Below are positions 28,256-38,134 of a stretch of DNA of 64,000 nucleotides, one piece after another. Source of the DNA: Erythrobacter sp. (GTDB lineage: Bacteria > Pseudomonadota > Alphaproteobacteria > Sphingomonadales > Sphingomonadaceae); the NCBI RefSeq assembly GCF_011765465.1, contig NZ_CP050265.1, positions 868,001 to 932,000 on the forward strand, written 5' to 3'. The position numbers and the translations under genes were made by a program. The number at the start of each line of letters is the position of its first letter. The stretch's first letter is position 1. Below the pieces are notes generated by a model. The model worked only from the letters and a program-made list of their open reading frames with translations, did not search any database and had not been told where the DNA came from.

Positions 28256-29440
28256 GTGTCTTTTCCGCGGACCTTTTTCTGCCTGGTGGCATTTGCCGTG
28301 GGGACGCTGTCGCTCACAGCCTGCAGTCATGAAGCTGCTGCTCCGGGTGCTTCGCAGGAGCGGGATGCCGTCGATCCGTTTTCGGGCCGTCCTGAGTTCT
28401 TTCCTTTGGGCGTATTTCTCCAGTCGCCGCACAAGGCCAGACAATGGGCCGATCTCGGGATGAACATGATCGTGCCTGCCAATGGATACCTGACGCTGGA
28501 AGACATCGCTCATCTCCGATCGCTGGGCATGGTCGTCGGCGGCAAGGCGAATGATCGCTTGCCGCTGTCCGAAAGCGGCGAAACGCTCGCCTTCTTCGTG
28601 GCCAGGGACGAGCCGGACAATGCGCAGGCCCGCGAGGACGGTTCATGGGGGCCTTGCCTGACTGCAGCCGAACTGGCCGATGAGAGTGCCGAATTGCGTC
28701 GGATCGGAGGGGGGCGTCCGGTCCTTCGAAATTTCGGGATGGGCATGGTTCACCCCGAGTGGATCGGACGCGGTTCGTGTGCAGGCGAGACCGACGGTTA
28801 TTACCCGGCTGCAATCGCATCCGCCGATATCGTTTCTTTCGATTATTATCCCGTGTTTCGCGGCGAACCGCTTGAAGGCGTAGCGCAAGGCGCGCGCCGA
28901 CTGCGTTCCTACATCGAACTTGGCGGCGGTAAACAGGTCCAGTGGGGTATCATCGAGATCTCTGCGATCAGGGGCGGGGCCAAACCCACGCCTGCTCAGA
29001 TCCGCAGCATGGCCTGGATGCACATCGCGAATGGAGCGAAAGGTTTGATCTTCTTCCCCTGGCACGTCGGCGAGAAGGGCGAGCGGATCCGCGATGATGC
29101 GGCTCTTGCAGATCCGGCCGTGGTCGAGGGGCTCAAGGCCCTGACTGCCGAAATCTCGCAATTCGCCCCGATCCTAAACTCGGGCGACGAAATCGAACCC
29201 ACCGTCAGCAGCACGCATGCGGTCTCTGCGCTGGCGCGGCGCTTCGAGGACGACGCTTATCTGGTGTTGGTCAACGAAAATTCGAACCCGGCGGATGTGT
29301 CGATCGCCCTGCCGGGATATGAGAGCGGTAACGTCGTTCAGCTTCCCGAGAATGGGGCGCCCGCCCGCCCCGCGTCGGGCTTCACCGATACGCTCGACTC
29401 CTACGAACCACGGATCTACCGCTTTCGGAGGGGCGATTGA
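28256..29440 (+). CDS. lipoprotein with glycoside-hydrolase-like (TIM-barrel) appearance, inserted between nuoK and nuoL
   Basis: A 394-aa protein with a lipobox (VAFAVGTLSLTAC; Cys23). The body reads like a TIM barrel: FFPLGVFLQSPHKARQWADLGMNMIVP, FFVARDEPDNA (Glu119), ADIVSFDYYPVFRGEP, WGIIEISAIRG (Glu234) and AKGLIFFPWHVGEKG. A C-terminal beta-domain follows (YLVLVNENSNPADVSIALPGY). The two Glu after strands would fit the acid/base and nucleophile of a clan GH-A-like hydrolase, but no exact family is recognised. The GTG start is 2 bp after nuoK. Codon use is less GC-biased than in the nuo genes, suggesting insertion. Confidence 0.7.
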   Translation: MSFPRTFFCLVAFAVGTLSLTACSHEAAAPGASQERDAVDPFSGRPEFFPLGVFLQSPHKARQWADLGMNMIVPANGYLTLEDIAHLRSLGMVVGGKANDRLPLSESGETLAFFVARDEPDNAQAREDGSWGPCLTAAELADESAELRRIGGGRPVLRNFGMGMVHPEWIGRGSCAGETDGYYPAAIASADIVSFDYYPVFRGEPLEGVAQGARRLRSYIELGGGKQVQWGIIEISAIRGGAKPTPAQIRSMAWMHIANGAKGLIFFPWHVGEKGERIRDDAALADPAVVEGLKALTAEISQFAPILNSGDEIEPTVSSTHAVSALARRFEDDAYLVLVNENSNPADVSIALPGYESGNVVQLPENGAPARPASGFTDTLDSYEPRIYRFRRGD

Positions 29441-29528
29441 TGCAAGCCATCAGCGTTGCTCCCGCTAGTCCGGTCATTTCTATGTGTGTCGACTCCCATC
29501 TTTTCACTCTCCCGACAGGTGGCCGCCT

Positions 29529-31604
29529 GTGAATATCCTATTGATCGTTTTCCTGCCGCTGCTTGCTGCGATCGTCGCAGGGCTCGGCAATCGCATGATC
29601 GGCAATGTCGCCGCGAAGACCGTGACGACTGGCGCGCTGTTCGTTTCGGCCGCACTTAGCTGGCCGATCTTCCTCGGGTTCCTGGGCGGGACCGAAGTCG
29701 AGCGCGTCGTCCCTGTATTGAAGTGGGTGCAGTCGGGGGACATGACCTTCGACTGGGCGCTGCGCGTCGATGCTCTGACCGCAGTTATGCTGGTCGTCAT
29801 CAATTCGGTTTCGGCTCTCGTCCATCTCTATTCGTGGGGCTACATGGAGGAGGACGACAGCCAGCCGCGCTTCTTCGCCTACCTCTCGCTCTTCACCTTC
29901 GCGATGCTGATGCTGGTGACGGCCGACAACCTCGTCCAGATGTTCTTCGGATGGGAAGGGGTGGGCCTTGCGAGCTACCTCCTCATCGGGTTCTATTTCA
30001 GGAAGCCGAGCGCGGGTGCGGCGGCGATCAAGGCTTTCGTGGTCAACCGCGTCGGTGACCTCGGCTTCATGCTCGGCATCTTCGGGACGTTCCTCGTGTT
30101 TGGTACGACCTCGATCCCCGAGATCCTCGCCGCGGCGCCTGCCATGAGCGGGTCGACCATCGGCTTCTTGGGCTTTCGTTTCTACACGATGGATATCCTG
30201 TGCGTCCTGCTGTTCATCGGGGCGATGGGGAAGTCCGCGCAGCTGGGCCTGCACACCTGGCTGCCCGACGCGATGGAAGGGCCGACGCCGGTCTCCGCGC
30301 TGATCCACGCAGCGACCATGGTGACGGCGGGCGTGTTCATGGTTTGCCGCCTTTCGCCGATGTTCGAGACTGCGCCGACCGCGCTTGCCATCGTAACGGT
30401 GGTCGGGGCTGCGACCTGCTTCTTCGCCGCGACCATCGGGACAACCCAGTGGGACATCAAGCGGGTGATCGCCTATTCGACCTGCTCACAGCTGGGCTAT
30501 ATGTTCTTCGCCGCCGGTGTCGGCGCTTACGGCGTTGCCATGTTCCACCTGTTCACCCACGCCTTTTTCAAGGCGCTGCTGTTCCTCGGCGCGGGTAGCG
30601 TCATCCACGCCATGCATCACGAACAGGATATGCGCTATTACGGCGGTCTTCGCAAAGCGATCCCGGTTACCTTCTGGGCCATGATGGCGGGGACGCTCGC
30701 GATCACCGGAGTCGGCGTGCTCTATGTCTTCGGTTTCGCGGGCTTCTATTCGAAGGACGCGATCCTCGAGGCGGCCTGGGCGCGCGGCACCGGCACCGCG
30801 CATTTCGCCTTCTGGGCTGGCGCGATCGCGGCGCTGCTGACGAGCTTCTATTCCTGGCGCCTCATGTTCCTCACCTTCTGGGGCAAGCCGCGCTGGGCCG
30901 AAAGCGAGCACATCCAGCACGCCGTCCACCACGGCGAGCACAGCTCGGACCACGCCCACCCCGCGCCGCACGAAGACGCCGCGCAGAAGGGTCCGCACGA
31001 TGTTCCCTCGACCGAGGAGCATGACGGCACAGCCGGTTACCACCCGCACGAAAGCCCGCTTTCGATGCTGGTCCCGCTCGGCGTGCTGACGCTGGGCGCG
31101 ATATTCGCGGGCTACCTGTTCAAATATCCCTTCATCGACGGCTCTTCCGAAATGGTCGATCCCAATGGCTTTTGGGGCGGCTCGATCTATTTCAACGAGA
31201 ACCTGATCCACGCGCTCCACGCCGTGCCGCTTTGGGTCAAGCTGACGGCGACCGCCGCGATGCTGGTCGGGCTTGGCGGAGCGATCCTTGCCTATGTCCT
31301 GAAGCCCGGCATCCCCGGAGCCTTCGTCGCGCGCTTCTCGGCGCTCCACAACTTCGTCTATCGCAAGTGGTATTTCGACGAGCTCTACGACCGCATCTTC
31401 GTGAAGCCGGCTTTCTGGTTCGGCCGCCAGTTCTGGAGGATCGGCGACATAGGCGGGATCGACCGCTTCGGCCCGAACGGCATTGCCTGGGCGGTGCAGC
31501 GCGGGTCAGTCGCGGCCAAGTCGATCCAGTCCGGCTATCTCTACACCTACGCACTCGTCATGCTGCTGGGCCTTGTCGCCGCCATGACCTACGTTCTTCT
31601 CTAG
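29529..31604 (+). CDS. nuoL: NADH-quinone oxidoreductase subunit L
   Basis: A 691-aa antiporter-like subunit at the far end of the membrane arm, pumping protons. Conserved parts are [19 protein letters not shown] (key Glu), [40 protein letters not shown] (key Lys/His) and the long C-terminal lateral helix. A hydrophilic loop at about 458-510 holds more than ten His ([22 protein letters not shown]). The GTG start at 29529 has AGGTGG 6 nt upstream; a longer in-frame start at 29484 is not family-like. An 88-bp gap separates it from the lipoprotein gene. Confidence 0.95.
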   Translation: MNILLIVFLPLLAAIVAGLGNRMIGNVAAKTVTTGALFVSAALSWPIFLGFLGGTEVERVVPVLKWVQSGDMTFDWALRVDALTAVMLVVINSVSALVHLYSWGYMEEDDSQPRFFAYLSLFTFAMLMLVTADNLVQMFFGWEGVGLASYLLIGFYFRKPSAGAAAIKAFVVNRVGDLGFMLGIFGTFLVFGTTSIPEILAAAPAMSGSTIGFLGFRFYTMDILCVLLFIGAMGKSAQLGLHTWLPDAMEGPTPVSALIHAATMVTAGVFMVCRLSPMFETAPTALAIVTVVGAATCFFAATIGTTQWDIKRVIAYSTCSQLGYMFFAAGVGAYGVAMFHLFTHAFFKALLFLGAGSVIHAMHHEQDMRYYGGLRKAIPVTFWAMMAGTLAITGVGVLYVFGFAGFYSKDAILEAAWARGTGTAHFAFWAGAIAALLTSFYSWRLMFLTFWGKPRWAESEHIQHAVHHGEHSSDHAHPAPHEDAAQKGPHDVPSTEEHDGTAGYHPHESPLSMLVPLGVLTLGAIFAGYLFKYPFIDGSSEMVDPNGFWGGSIYFNENLIHALHAVPLWVKLTATAAMLVGLGGAILAYVLKPGIPGAFVARFSALHNFVYRKWYFDELYDRIFVKPAFWFGRQFWRIGDIGGIDRFGPNGIAWAVQRGSVAAKSIQSGYLYTYALVMLLGLVAAMTYVLL

Positions 31605-31618
31605 GGGCCGACACTGTA

Positions 31619-33169
31619 ATGGAAGGCTTTCCCATTCTTACGACCATGATGCTCGTGCCGCTCGTGGGCGCGATCCTCTGTCTGTTCACCAGCGCCGGCG
31701 CGGCGCGCGGCATCGCGCTCGCGGTAACGATCGTGACGCTGGCGCTGGGCGCGGTGCTGTGGGCGAATTTCGAAGTCGGCGGCGCGCAGTGGCAGTTCGT
31801 CGAAAAAGCCGAGCTTTTCGCGGGCTTCAGCTATGCGCTCGGCATCGACGGCATCGCGCTGATGCTCATCATGCTGAGCGTTTTCCTGATGCCGATCTGC
31901 ATCCTTGCAAGCTGGGATTCGATCCAGAAGCGCGTTGGCGAATACATGAGCGCCTTCCTGCTGATGGAGGTCCTGATGATCGGCGTGTTCGCCGCGCAGG
32001 ACCTGTTCCTGTTCTACATCTTCTTCGAGGCGAGCCTTATTCCGATGTACCTCATCATCGGCGTGTGGGGCGGGGACAACCGCATCTACGCGAGCTACAA
32101 GTTCTTCCTCTACACCCTGCTCGGCTCGGTCCTGATGCTGATCGCGATGTTCTGGATGGTGGCCGAAGCGGGCACCTCCGACATTCCGACGCTGATGGCT
32201 TACGATTTCCCGGTCGGGGCGCAGACGTGGCTCTGGCTTGCCTTCTTCGCGAGCTTTGCGGTCAAGGTGCCGATGTGGCCGTTCCACACCTGGCTGCCGG
32301 ATGCGCACGTGCAGGCGCCGACGGCGGGTTCCGTGATTCTCGCGGGCGTGCTGCTGAAACTGGGCGGATACGGCTTCATCCGGTTCAGCCTGCCGATGTT
32401 CCCCGAAGCCTCGGCAGATCTTGCCTGGTTCGTCTTCGCGCTTGCCATGGTGGCGGTGGTCTACACCTCGCTCGTCGCGCTGGTGCAGCACGACATGAAG
32501 AAGCTGATCGCCTACTCGTCCGTGGCGCACATGGCGATCGTCATGGTCGGCCTCTTTGCCTTCAATGTGCAGGGGCTCGAAGGGGCGATGGTGCTGATGC
32601 TGTCGCACGGCCTCGTCTCGGGCGCGCTGTTCTTGTGCGTCGGCGTGATTTACGACCGCCTGCACACTCGCGAGATCGACCGCTATGGCGGCCTTTCCAT
32701 AAATATGCCCTATTACGCGATGTTCTTCCTGTTCTTTACCATGGCCTCGATCGGCCTGCCGGGGACGAGCGGCTTCGTCGGCGAATTCCTCTCGCTGGCG
32801 GGGATCTACCAGGTCTCGACCTGGGCCGCGCTGATCTGCACCACCGGCATCATCCTCGGCGCTGCCTATATGCTCTACCTCTATCGTCGCGTTGCTTTCG
32901 GCGTTCAGGCAAACGAGGACGCCGCGCGCATGGGCGACCTGTCGGGGCGCGAATGGGCGATGATGGTCCCGATCGTCGCGGTGGTGCTGTGGATGGGTGT
33001 CTATCCCGAAAGCTTCATCGCCCCGATGCGTTCGGACATCGCCGCGCTCGACGCGCGCATCGCGTCGGCCGCACCGGAAAGCGACAGTCGGCTTGCCGCC
33101 GGCCCGCCGCGAGCGGAGGCGGCCAATGCCTTGCCGCATGAAGAGCACGGTGAAGGGGGAGAGCACTGA
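31619..33169 (+). CDS. nuoM: NADH-quinone oxidoreductase subunit M
   Basis: A 516-aa antiporter-like proton-pumping subunit of 14 helices. Key segments are LFLFYIFFEASLIPMYLIIGVWGG (Glu), FFASFAVKVPMWPFHTWLPDAHVQAPTAGSVILAGVLLKLGGYG (Lys) and LVALVQHDMKKLIAYSSVAHM. The C-terminal tail is soluble and His/Glu-rich (EEHGEGGEH). It starts 14 bp after nuoL. Its stop shares a base with the nuoN ATG. Confidence 0.97.
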   Translation: MEGFPILTTMMLVPLVGAILCLFTSAGAARGIALAVTIVTLALGAVLWANFEVGGAQWQFVEKAELFAGFSYALGIDGIALMLIMLSVFLMPICILASWDSIQKRVGEYMSAFLLMEVLMIGVFAAQDLFLFYIFFEASLIPMYLIIGVWGGDNRIYASYKFFLYTLLGSVLMLIAMFWMVAEAGTSDIPTLMAYDFPVGAQTWLWLAFFASFAVKVPMWPFHTWLPDAHVQAPTAGSVILAGVLLKLGGYGFIRFSLPMFPEASADLAWFVFALAMVAVVYTSLVALVQHDMKKLIAYSSVAHMAIVMVGLFAFNVQGLEGAMVLMLSHGLVSGALFLCVGVIYDRLHTREIDRYGGLSINMPYYAMFFLFFTMASIGLPGTSGFVGEFLSLAGIYQVSTWAALICTTGIILGAAYMLYLYRRVAFGVQANEDAARMGDLSGREWAMMVPIVAVVLWMGVYPESFIAPMRSDIAALDARIASAAPESDSRLAAGPPRAEAANALPHEEHGEGGEH

Positions 33170-34647
33170 TGGACTTTCCCGCAAGCTTCGCGCTGATCGC
33201 GCCCGAATTGGTCCTGACCGGCACCGGCCTCGTCCTGCTGCTGGTCGCTGCATGGGCGGGCGACAAGGCTGCGCGCCCCATCGCCATCCTCGCTGCGACC
33301 GGCCTGTTTGCCGCCGGCTTCCTGCTCGTGCCCGGCCTCCATACCGGCATGGACGGCCCCGGCACGCTCGCTTTCGGGGGGCTTCTCAAGATTGACAGCT
33401 TCGCGCTTTTCGCCAAGGCGCTGATCTATCTTGCCGCGATCGCCTGCCTGATGGTCGCGCCGCGCTTCTTCGACAGCGAAGCGGCGGGGCTCGATCGCGG
33501 CACGCGCGCCGAATACCCGGTGCTGGTGGTCTTCGCCGTGCTCGGCATGAGCATCATGGTCTCGGCCAATGATTTCATGTCGCTCTATCTCGGGCTCGAG
33601 CTGAACAGCCTGTCCGCTTACGTCCTCGCCGCCATCCTCAAGCGCAATGCTCATTCGGGCGAGGCGGGACTGAAGTATTTCGTGCTCGGTGCGCTTGCTT
33701 CGGGCATCCTGCTCTATGGGATGAGCCTGCTCTACGGCTTCACCGGCGGGACCAGTTTCGACACGGTGCGCGCGGGGCTGACGGGAGAACTCGCCTATGG
33801 CCCGCTGTTCGGCCTGACCTTCGTGCTGGCGGGGCTGGCCTTCAAGATCTCCGCCGTGCCGTTCCATATGTGGACCCCCGATGTCTACGAGGGCGCGCCG
33901 ACACCGGTCACCGCGTTCTTCTCGACTGCGCCCAAGGTAGCCGCGATCGGGCTGACCGCGCGCGTCGTCTACGAGGTGTTCGGCGCGCAGGTGCTCGCCT
34001 GGCAACAGATCGTCATGTTCGCCGCGCTCGCGTCGATCGTTTTCGGCGCACTGGGGGCGATCGGGCAGGAGAACCTCAAACGCCTGCTGGCCTATTCCTC
34101 GATCAACAATGTCGGATTCATCCTGCTCGGTCTCGCGGTCGCCAGCGAGGCAGGGGCGTCCGCCATGCTGGTCTACCTCTTCATCTATGTCGCGATGAGC
34201 CTCGGCAGCTTCGTCGCGCTGCTGATGCTGAGGAGCGAGGACGGCGGGCTCTACGAAACCTTCGGCGACATTCGCGGGCTTTCGGTGACGCAGCCGGCGA
34301 TCGCTTGGTGCCTGCTTATCTTCATGTTCAGCCTTGCCGGCATCCCGCCGCTGCTCGGCTTCTACAGCAAGTTCGTCGTGTTCCAGGCGACCGTCGATGC
34401 GGGCCTCATCGCTTTCGGCGCGGTCGCCATCGCGGCAAGCGTAATCGGGGCGTTCTACTACATCAAGTTCGTCAAGGTGATGTTCTTCGACGAGCCGGTC
34501 GGCCTTGTCACCGGCAAGAGCGGAGGCGGACACTGGGCGCTGCTGTTCCTGACCGCTGCGCTGCTTTCGCCGCTGGGCTACCTGATCACCCCGTCGCTGA
34601 CCGACCTTGCCGACAAGGCCGCATCTTCGCTGTTTCTGACGGTTTGA
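33169..34647 (+). CDS. nuoN: NADH-quinone oxidoreductase subunit N
   Basis: A 492-aa third antiporter-like subunit. Landmarks are DFMSLYLGLELNSLSAYVLAAI (Glu), GLAFKISAVPFHMWTPDVYEGAPTPVTAFFSTAPK (Lys) and GQENLKRLLAYSSINNVGFILLGL. It closes the nuo operon. Its TGA is overlapped by the TTG start of birA, so complex I and biotin ligase are transcribed together, as in other alphaproteobacteria. Confidence 0.97.
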   Translation: MDFPASFALIAPELVLTGTGLVLLLVAAWAGDKAARPIAILAATGLFAAGFLLVPGLHTGMDGPGTLAFGGLLKIDSFALFAKALIYLAAIACLMVAPRFFDSEAAGLDRGTRAEYPVLVVFAVLGMSIMVSANDFMSLYLGLELNSLSAYVLAAILKRNAHSGEAGLKYFVLGALASGILLYGMSLLYGFTGGTSFDTVRAGLTGELAYGPLFGLTFVLAGLAFKISAVPFHMWTPDVYEGAPTPVTAFFSTAPKVAAIGLTARVVYEVFGAQVLAWQQIVMFAALASIVFGALGAIGQENLKRLLAYSSINNVGFILLGLAVASEAGASAMLVYLFIYVAMSLGSFVALLMLRSEDGGLYETFGDIRGLSVTQPAIAWCLLIFMFSLAGIPPLLGFYSKFVVFQATVDAGLIAFGAVAIAASVIGAFYYIKFVKVMFFDEPVGLVTGKSGGGHWALLFLTAALLSPLGYLITPSLTDLADKAASSLFLTV

Positions 34648-35369
34648 ACGACGCGCCTTCCCTTCGGATGGTCGAGGAGACGGGATCGACCAATGCCGAT
34701 CTCGCCATGCTGGTGCGCGAGGGAAGGGCGCCAGGCGAAGGCGAATGGCTCGTCGCGCGCCGCCAGACTGCCGGGCGCGGGAGGCAGGGTCGGCAATGGT
34801 TCGACGGCTTGGGCAATTTCATGGGGTCCAGCCTCGTCCTGCGCCTCGACGGCGACCCGACACCTTCGTCGCTCAGCTTCGTCGCCGCGCTTGCTGTTCA
34901 CGATGCGGCGATGCAGGCGTTGGGCGAAACAGCGAACCTCGCCCTGAAATGGCCCAATGACGTCCTGCTCGGCGGCGGCAAGCTGTCGGGCATCCTGCTC
35001 GAAATGGTCGGGCACCACATTGTCGTCGGGATTGGAGTGAATATCGCCCGCGCCCCCGACCTGCCCGACCGGAAAACCGCCGCGCTGGCCGATCACGGCG
35101 CTGCACCGGATGTGGAAAGCTTCGCGCGCAGCCTTGCCGATGCCTTCGGCGCTCGTCTCGCCGAATGGCGTGCGGAGGGTCTTTCGATCACGCTCCAGCG
35201 TTTTCTCGCGCAATCGATCCACGCCCCCGGTGCGCCGCTTCGGGTGCATGACGGGGAGGGCGCGCCCATCGAGGGCCGCTTCGCCGGGCTGGAAACGAGC
35301 GACGGGGCGCTGCGTCTGCGCTTGGCGGATGGCTCCGAACGTGTCATTCGCGCCGGCGACGTGGAATAG
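34644..35369 (+). CDS. birA: biotin-[acetyl-CoA-carboxylase] ligase, no DNA-binding domain
   Basis: A 241-aa enzyme that forms biotinyl-AMP and attaches biotin to the carboxylase carrier protein. Motifs: VEETGSTNAD, ARRQTAGRGRQGRQW (adenylate-binding loop), LALKWPNDVLLGGGKLSGIL (catalytic Lys) and VGIGVNIA. There is no N-terminal helix-turn-helix, so it does not repress bio genes. The start is either TTG 34644 (TTGA overlap with nuoN) or ATG 34668 (233 aa); the sequence does not decide. Confidence 0.92.
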   Translation: MNDAPSLRMVEETGSTNADLAMLVREGRAPGEGEWLVARRQTAGRGRQGRQWFDGLGNFMGSSLVLRLDGDPTPSSLSFVAALAVHDAAMQALGETANLALKWPNDVLLGGGKLSGILLEMVGHHIVVGIGVNIARAPDLPDRKTAALADHGAAPDVESFARSLADAFGARLAEWRAEGLSITLQRFLAQSIHAPGAPLRVHDGEGAPIEGRFAGLETSDGALRLRLADGSERVIRAGDVE

Positions 35370-35387
35370 GAAGAGGTCACGCACATC

Positions 35388-36179
35388 ATGCTGCTCGCCG
35401 CCGATGTCGGGAACACCAATGTCGTCTTCGCCCTGTTCGAGGGGGAGGGCGAGGCGCGCACCGTCCGCGCCCGCTGGCGCATTGCGACCGACCCGCGCCG
35501 GACGGGCGACGAGTACGCCGTCTGGCTGCTCCAGCTGCTCAAGATCGAGGGGATCGAACGCTCCGACATCACGCAGATCATCTTCGCCTCGGTCGTGCCG
35601 CGCGCCGACCACAACCTCACTGTGCTGTCGCAGAAATATTTCGGCATCACGCCGCTTTTCGCAGGGCACGGCTCAGCGCGCTGGCGGTTCGAAATCGATG
35701 TCGACCAGCCGTCTTCGCTCGGAGCCGACCGGGCCTTGAACATCCTCGCCGCGCATCACAAATACGGCGGCGACCTCATCGTGGTCGATTTCGGCACCGC
35801 GACCAAATTCGAGGCGATCGATTTTAACGGCACGTACAAGGGTGGCTCGATCGCGCCGGGGATCAACCTCTCGCTCGATGCCTTGGTCGGCAAGACCGCA
35901 AAGCTGCCGCGCATCGCGATCCGTGCGCCCTCATCGAAGAGCGTCATCGGTCGCAACACCGAGGATCAGATGCTGATCGGCGTGTTCTGGGGCTATGTCG
36001 CGATGATGGAGGGCATCATCGAACGGATGCGCTCGGAGATCGGCCGCCCGGCCAAGGTCGTCGCTACCGGCGGCCTCGCCATCCTGTTCGACGAGGCGAC
36101 AGAAATCTTCGACCACGTCGATGCCGACCTTACGATCGAGGGGCTCGGCATCCTTGCCGGGCAGGCGGCGCACGACTGA
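35388..36179 (+). CDS. coaX: type III pantothenate kinase
   Basis: A 263-aa kinase that phosphorylates pantothenate, the first step of coenzyme A synthesis. This is the CoaX type, insensitive to CoA feedback (family knowledge). ASKHA-fold motifs: [19 protein letters not shown] (phosphate loop), [27 protein letters not shown] and [32 protein letters not shown] lies upstream of the ATG. It sits between birA and rnj. Confidence 0.94.
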   Translation: MLLAADVGNTNVVFALFEGEGEARTVRARWRIATDPRRTGDEYAVWLLQLLKIEGIERSDITQIIFASVVPRADHNLTVLSQKYFGITPLFAGHGSARWRFEIDVDQPSSLGADRALNILAAHHKYGGDLIVVDFGTATKFEAIDFNGTYKGGSIAPGINLSLDALVGKTAKLPRIAIRAPSSKSVIGRNTEDQMLIGVFWGYVAMMEGIIERMRSEIGRPAKVVATGGLAILFDEATEIFDHVDADLTIEGLGILAGQAAHD

Positions 36180-36195
36180 CGAAAAAAGAGATACA

Positions 36196-37845
36196 GTGGA
36201 CAAGAATTACAAGCCCCAGAACGAACTGCTTTTCCTCGCGCTCGGCGGGTCGGGCGAGATCGGGATGAACGTCAACCTCTACGGCTGCGAGGGCAAGTGG
36301 TTGATGGTCGATCTCGGCATGACCTTTTCGGGCGGAGAATATCCGGGGGTGGACCTCGTCTTCGCCGATATCGAATTCATCGAGGACCGCCGCCGCGACC
36401 TGCTCGGCATCGTTCTTACCCACGCGCACGAAGACCACATCGGCGCGGTCCCCTATTTCGCGGGGGAGCTGGGCGTGCCGCTTTATGCGACGCCCTTCAC
36501 CGCCGATCTCGTGGCGCGAAAGCTGGAGGAGGCGGGGCTGCTCGGTGAGGTTGAACTCAACATCATCGAGGAGGATCACGGGCGGATCGAATTGGGCCCC
36601 TTCGCCGTGACTTATGTCCCGCTCGCGCATTCGATCGCGGAGGGCAACGCTCTGCTGATCGATACGCCTTACGGCCGCGTCTTTCACACCGGCGACTGGA
36701 AGCTCGACGAAGACCCGATCATCGGAGAGCCGACCACCGAGGAGGAACTGCGCGCGATCGGGGACGAAGGCGTGTTGGCGCTCGTGTGCGATTCAACCAA
36801 TGTTTTCAATCCGAACCCCTCGGGCTCCGAAGGCGCAGTGCACAAGGCGCTGATGGAGGAGGTCGCCCGGCACAAGGGCAAGCGGGTGCTCGTCACGACC
36901 TTCGCCAGCAATGTCGCGCGGCTCCAAACGCTGGGCGAAGTCGCGCGCGAGACCGGGCGGCGCGTCTGCGTCGCGGGGCGCTCGCTCGACCGGATCATCG
37001 AGGTCGCGCAGGACAACGGCTATCTCGAGGACTTCCCCGAGACGGTCGATTTCGACACCGCAATGGGCCTGCCGCGGGGCGAGGTTCTGATCCTCGCCAC
37101 CGGGGGCCAAGGCGAACCGCGCGCTGCGCTGGCCCGGATCGCGGAAGGGAACCACCCGCTCGAACTGGTGAGCGGTGATGTCGTGCTGTTCTCCTCGCGT
37201 CAGATCCCCGGCAACGAGATCGCCATCGGCAAGGTCCAGAACCAGCTCGCCGCGCGCGGCATCACGATGGTGACGGACCGCCAGAGCCTGATCCACGTCT
37301 CCGGTCACCCCGGTCGCCCGGAACTCGAAGCGCTCTATTCATGGCTGCGCCCGCAGGTGCTCGTGCCCGTGCACGGCGAGATGAAGCACATGACCGAACA
37401 GGCGCGGCTCGGACGGGAGTGCCAGATCCCGCGCGCCGTGGTGCAATCGAACGGTGACATCGTGCGCCTTGCGCCGGGCGAGCCGGGGCGGCTCGCGCAG
37501 GTGCGTCATGGTCGCCTCGTACTCGACGGCGACATCATCGCGCCGTCCGATGGGGAGGCCGTCGTCATGCGCCGCCGGATCGCGCACGAGGGCGTCGTGA
37601 TCGTCGTGCTGATACCCGGAGAGCGCCCGCTGATCGAGGCCATCGGCCTGCCGCTCGACGAGGACATGGCGGATTTCATCTCCGAGGCGCAGGAGGACAT
37701 CCTCGCCGCGGTCGGCAAGCTCAAGGGCAAGGACGCGCGCGACGCGGCTGCGATTCACGAGGCGGCGCGTCTCGCGGCGCGCCGGGCGGCCCAGCGCTGG
37801 TCGGGCAAGCGTCCACAGGTCCGCGTCCTCATGCCGGGAGCCTAG
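36196..37845 (+). CDS. rnj: ribonuclease J
   Basis: A 549-aa metallo-beta-lactamase/beta-CASP nuclease with 5'-3' exo- and endonuclease activity. The zinc motif HxHxDH is LTHAHEDHIGAV (about residue 75). Further sites are PLAHSIAEGN, FHTGDWKLD, CDSTNV and the beta-CASP TFASNVARLQTL and VSGHPGRPELEALYSWLRPQVLVPVHGEMKHM. The GTG start (VDKNYKPQNELLF) has an AAGAG site. Together with RNase E in the same window, it shows that this organism uses both RNA-decay systems. Confidence 0.94.
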   Translation: MDKNYKPQNELLFLALGGSGEIGMNVNLYGCEGKWLMVDLGMTFSGGEYPGVDLVFADIEFIEDRRRDLLGIVLTHAHEDHIGAVPYFAGELGVPLYATPFTADLVARKLEEAGLLGEVELNIIEEDHGRIELGPFAVTYVPLAHSIAEGNALLIDTPYGRVFHTGDWKLDEDPIIGEPTTEEELRAIGDEGVLALVCDSTNVFNPNPSGSEGAVHKALMEEVARHKGKRVLVTTFASNVARLQTLGEVARETGRRVCVAGRSLDRIIEVAQDNGYLEDFPETVDFDTAMGLPRGEVLILATGGQGEPRAALARIAEGNHPLELVSGDVVLFSSRQIPGNEIAIGKVQNQLAARGITMVTDRQSLIHVSGHPGRPELEALYSWLRPQVLVPVHGEMKHMTEQARLGRECQIPRAVVQSNGDIVRLAPGEPGRLAQVRHGRLVLDGDIIAPSDGEAVVMRRRIAHEGVVIVVLIPGERPLIEAIGLPLDEDMADFISEAQEDILAAVGKLKGKDARDAAAIHEAARLAARRAAQRWSGKRPQVRVLMPGA

Positions 37846-37849
37846 GGTG

Positions 37850-38134
37850 ATGGCCTGGACCTCGATCCTTGCGATCTACTTCCTCGTCTGGATTGCTACA
37901 GCTTTCGTCATGCTGCCTTTCGGGGTTCGCACAGCGGACGAGGAGGGGGTCGAGACCGTCCCCGGCCAGGCCGAAAGCGCGCCGGTCAATTTCAGGCCGG
38001 GCCGGCTCGCCCTGCGCGCGACCGCTGTAGCCGCGGTGCTGACGGGAGCCTACGTGCTCAATTACGAACAGGGCTGGATCACGGCGAAGGACATCGACCT
38101 CATGCCCGAGCCGCCTGCCGATCTGCAGCGCTAG
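37850..38134 (+). CDS. DUF1467 family membrane protein
   Basis: A 94-aa protein with two membrane helices (TSILAIYFLVWIATAFVMLPFGV and LRATAVAAVLTGAYVLNYEQGW) joined by an acidic loop that contains the VRTADEEG segment typical of DUF1467. The family sits next to rnj and proS in many alphaproteobacteria; its function is unknown. GTG 37847 is an alternative start. Its TAG stop overlaps the TAG of the convergent coiled-coil gene (CTAG at 38131-38134). Confidence 0.85.
   Translation: MAWTSILAIYFLVWIATAFVMLPFGVRTADEEGVETVPGQAESAPVNFRPGRLALRATAVAAVLTGAYVLNYEQGWITAKDIDLMPEPPADLQR

Noticed and set aside
31601..34533. Two frames of 550 and 510 codons on the minus strand opposite nuoM and nuoN
   Set aside because: Shadow frames, very rich in Arg, His and Asp, of two certain nuo genes.
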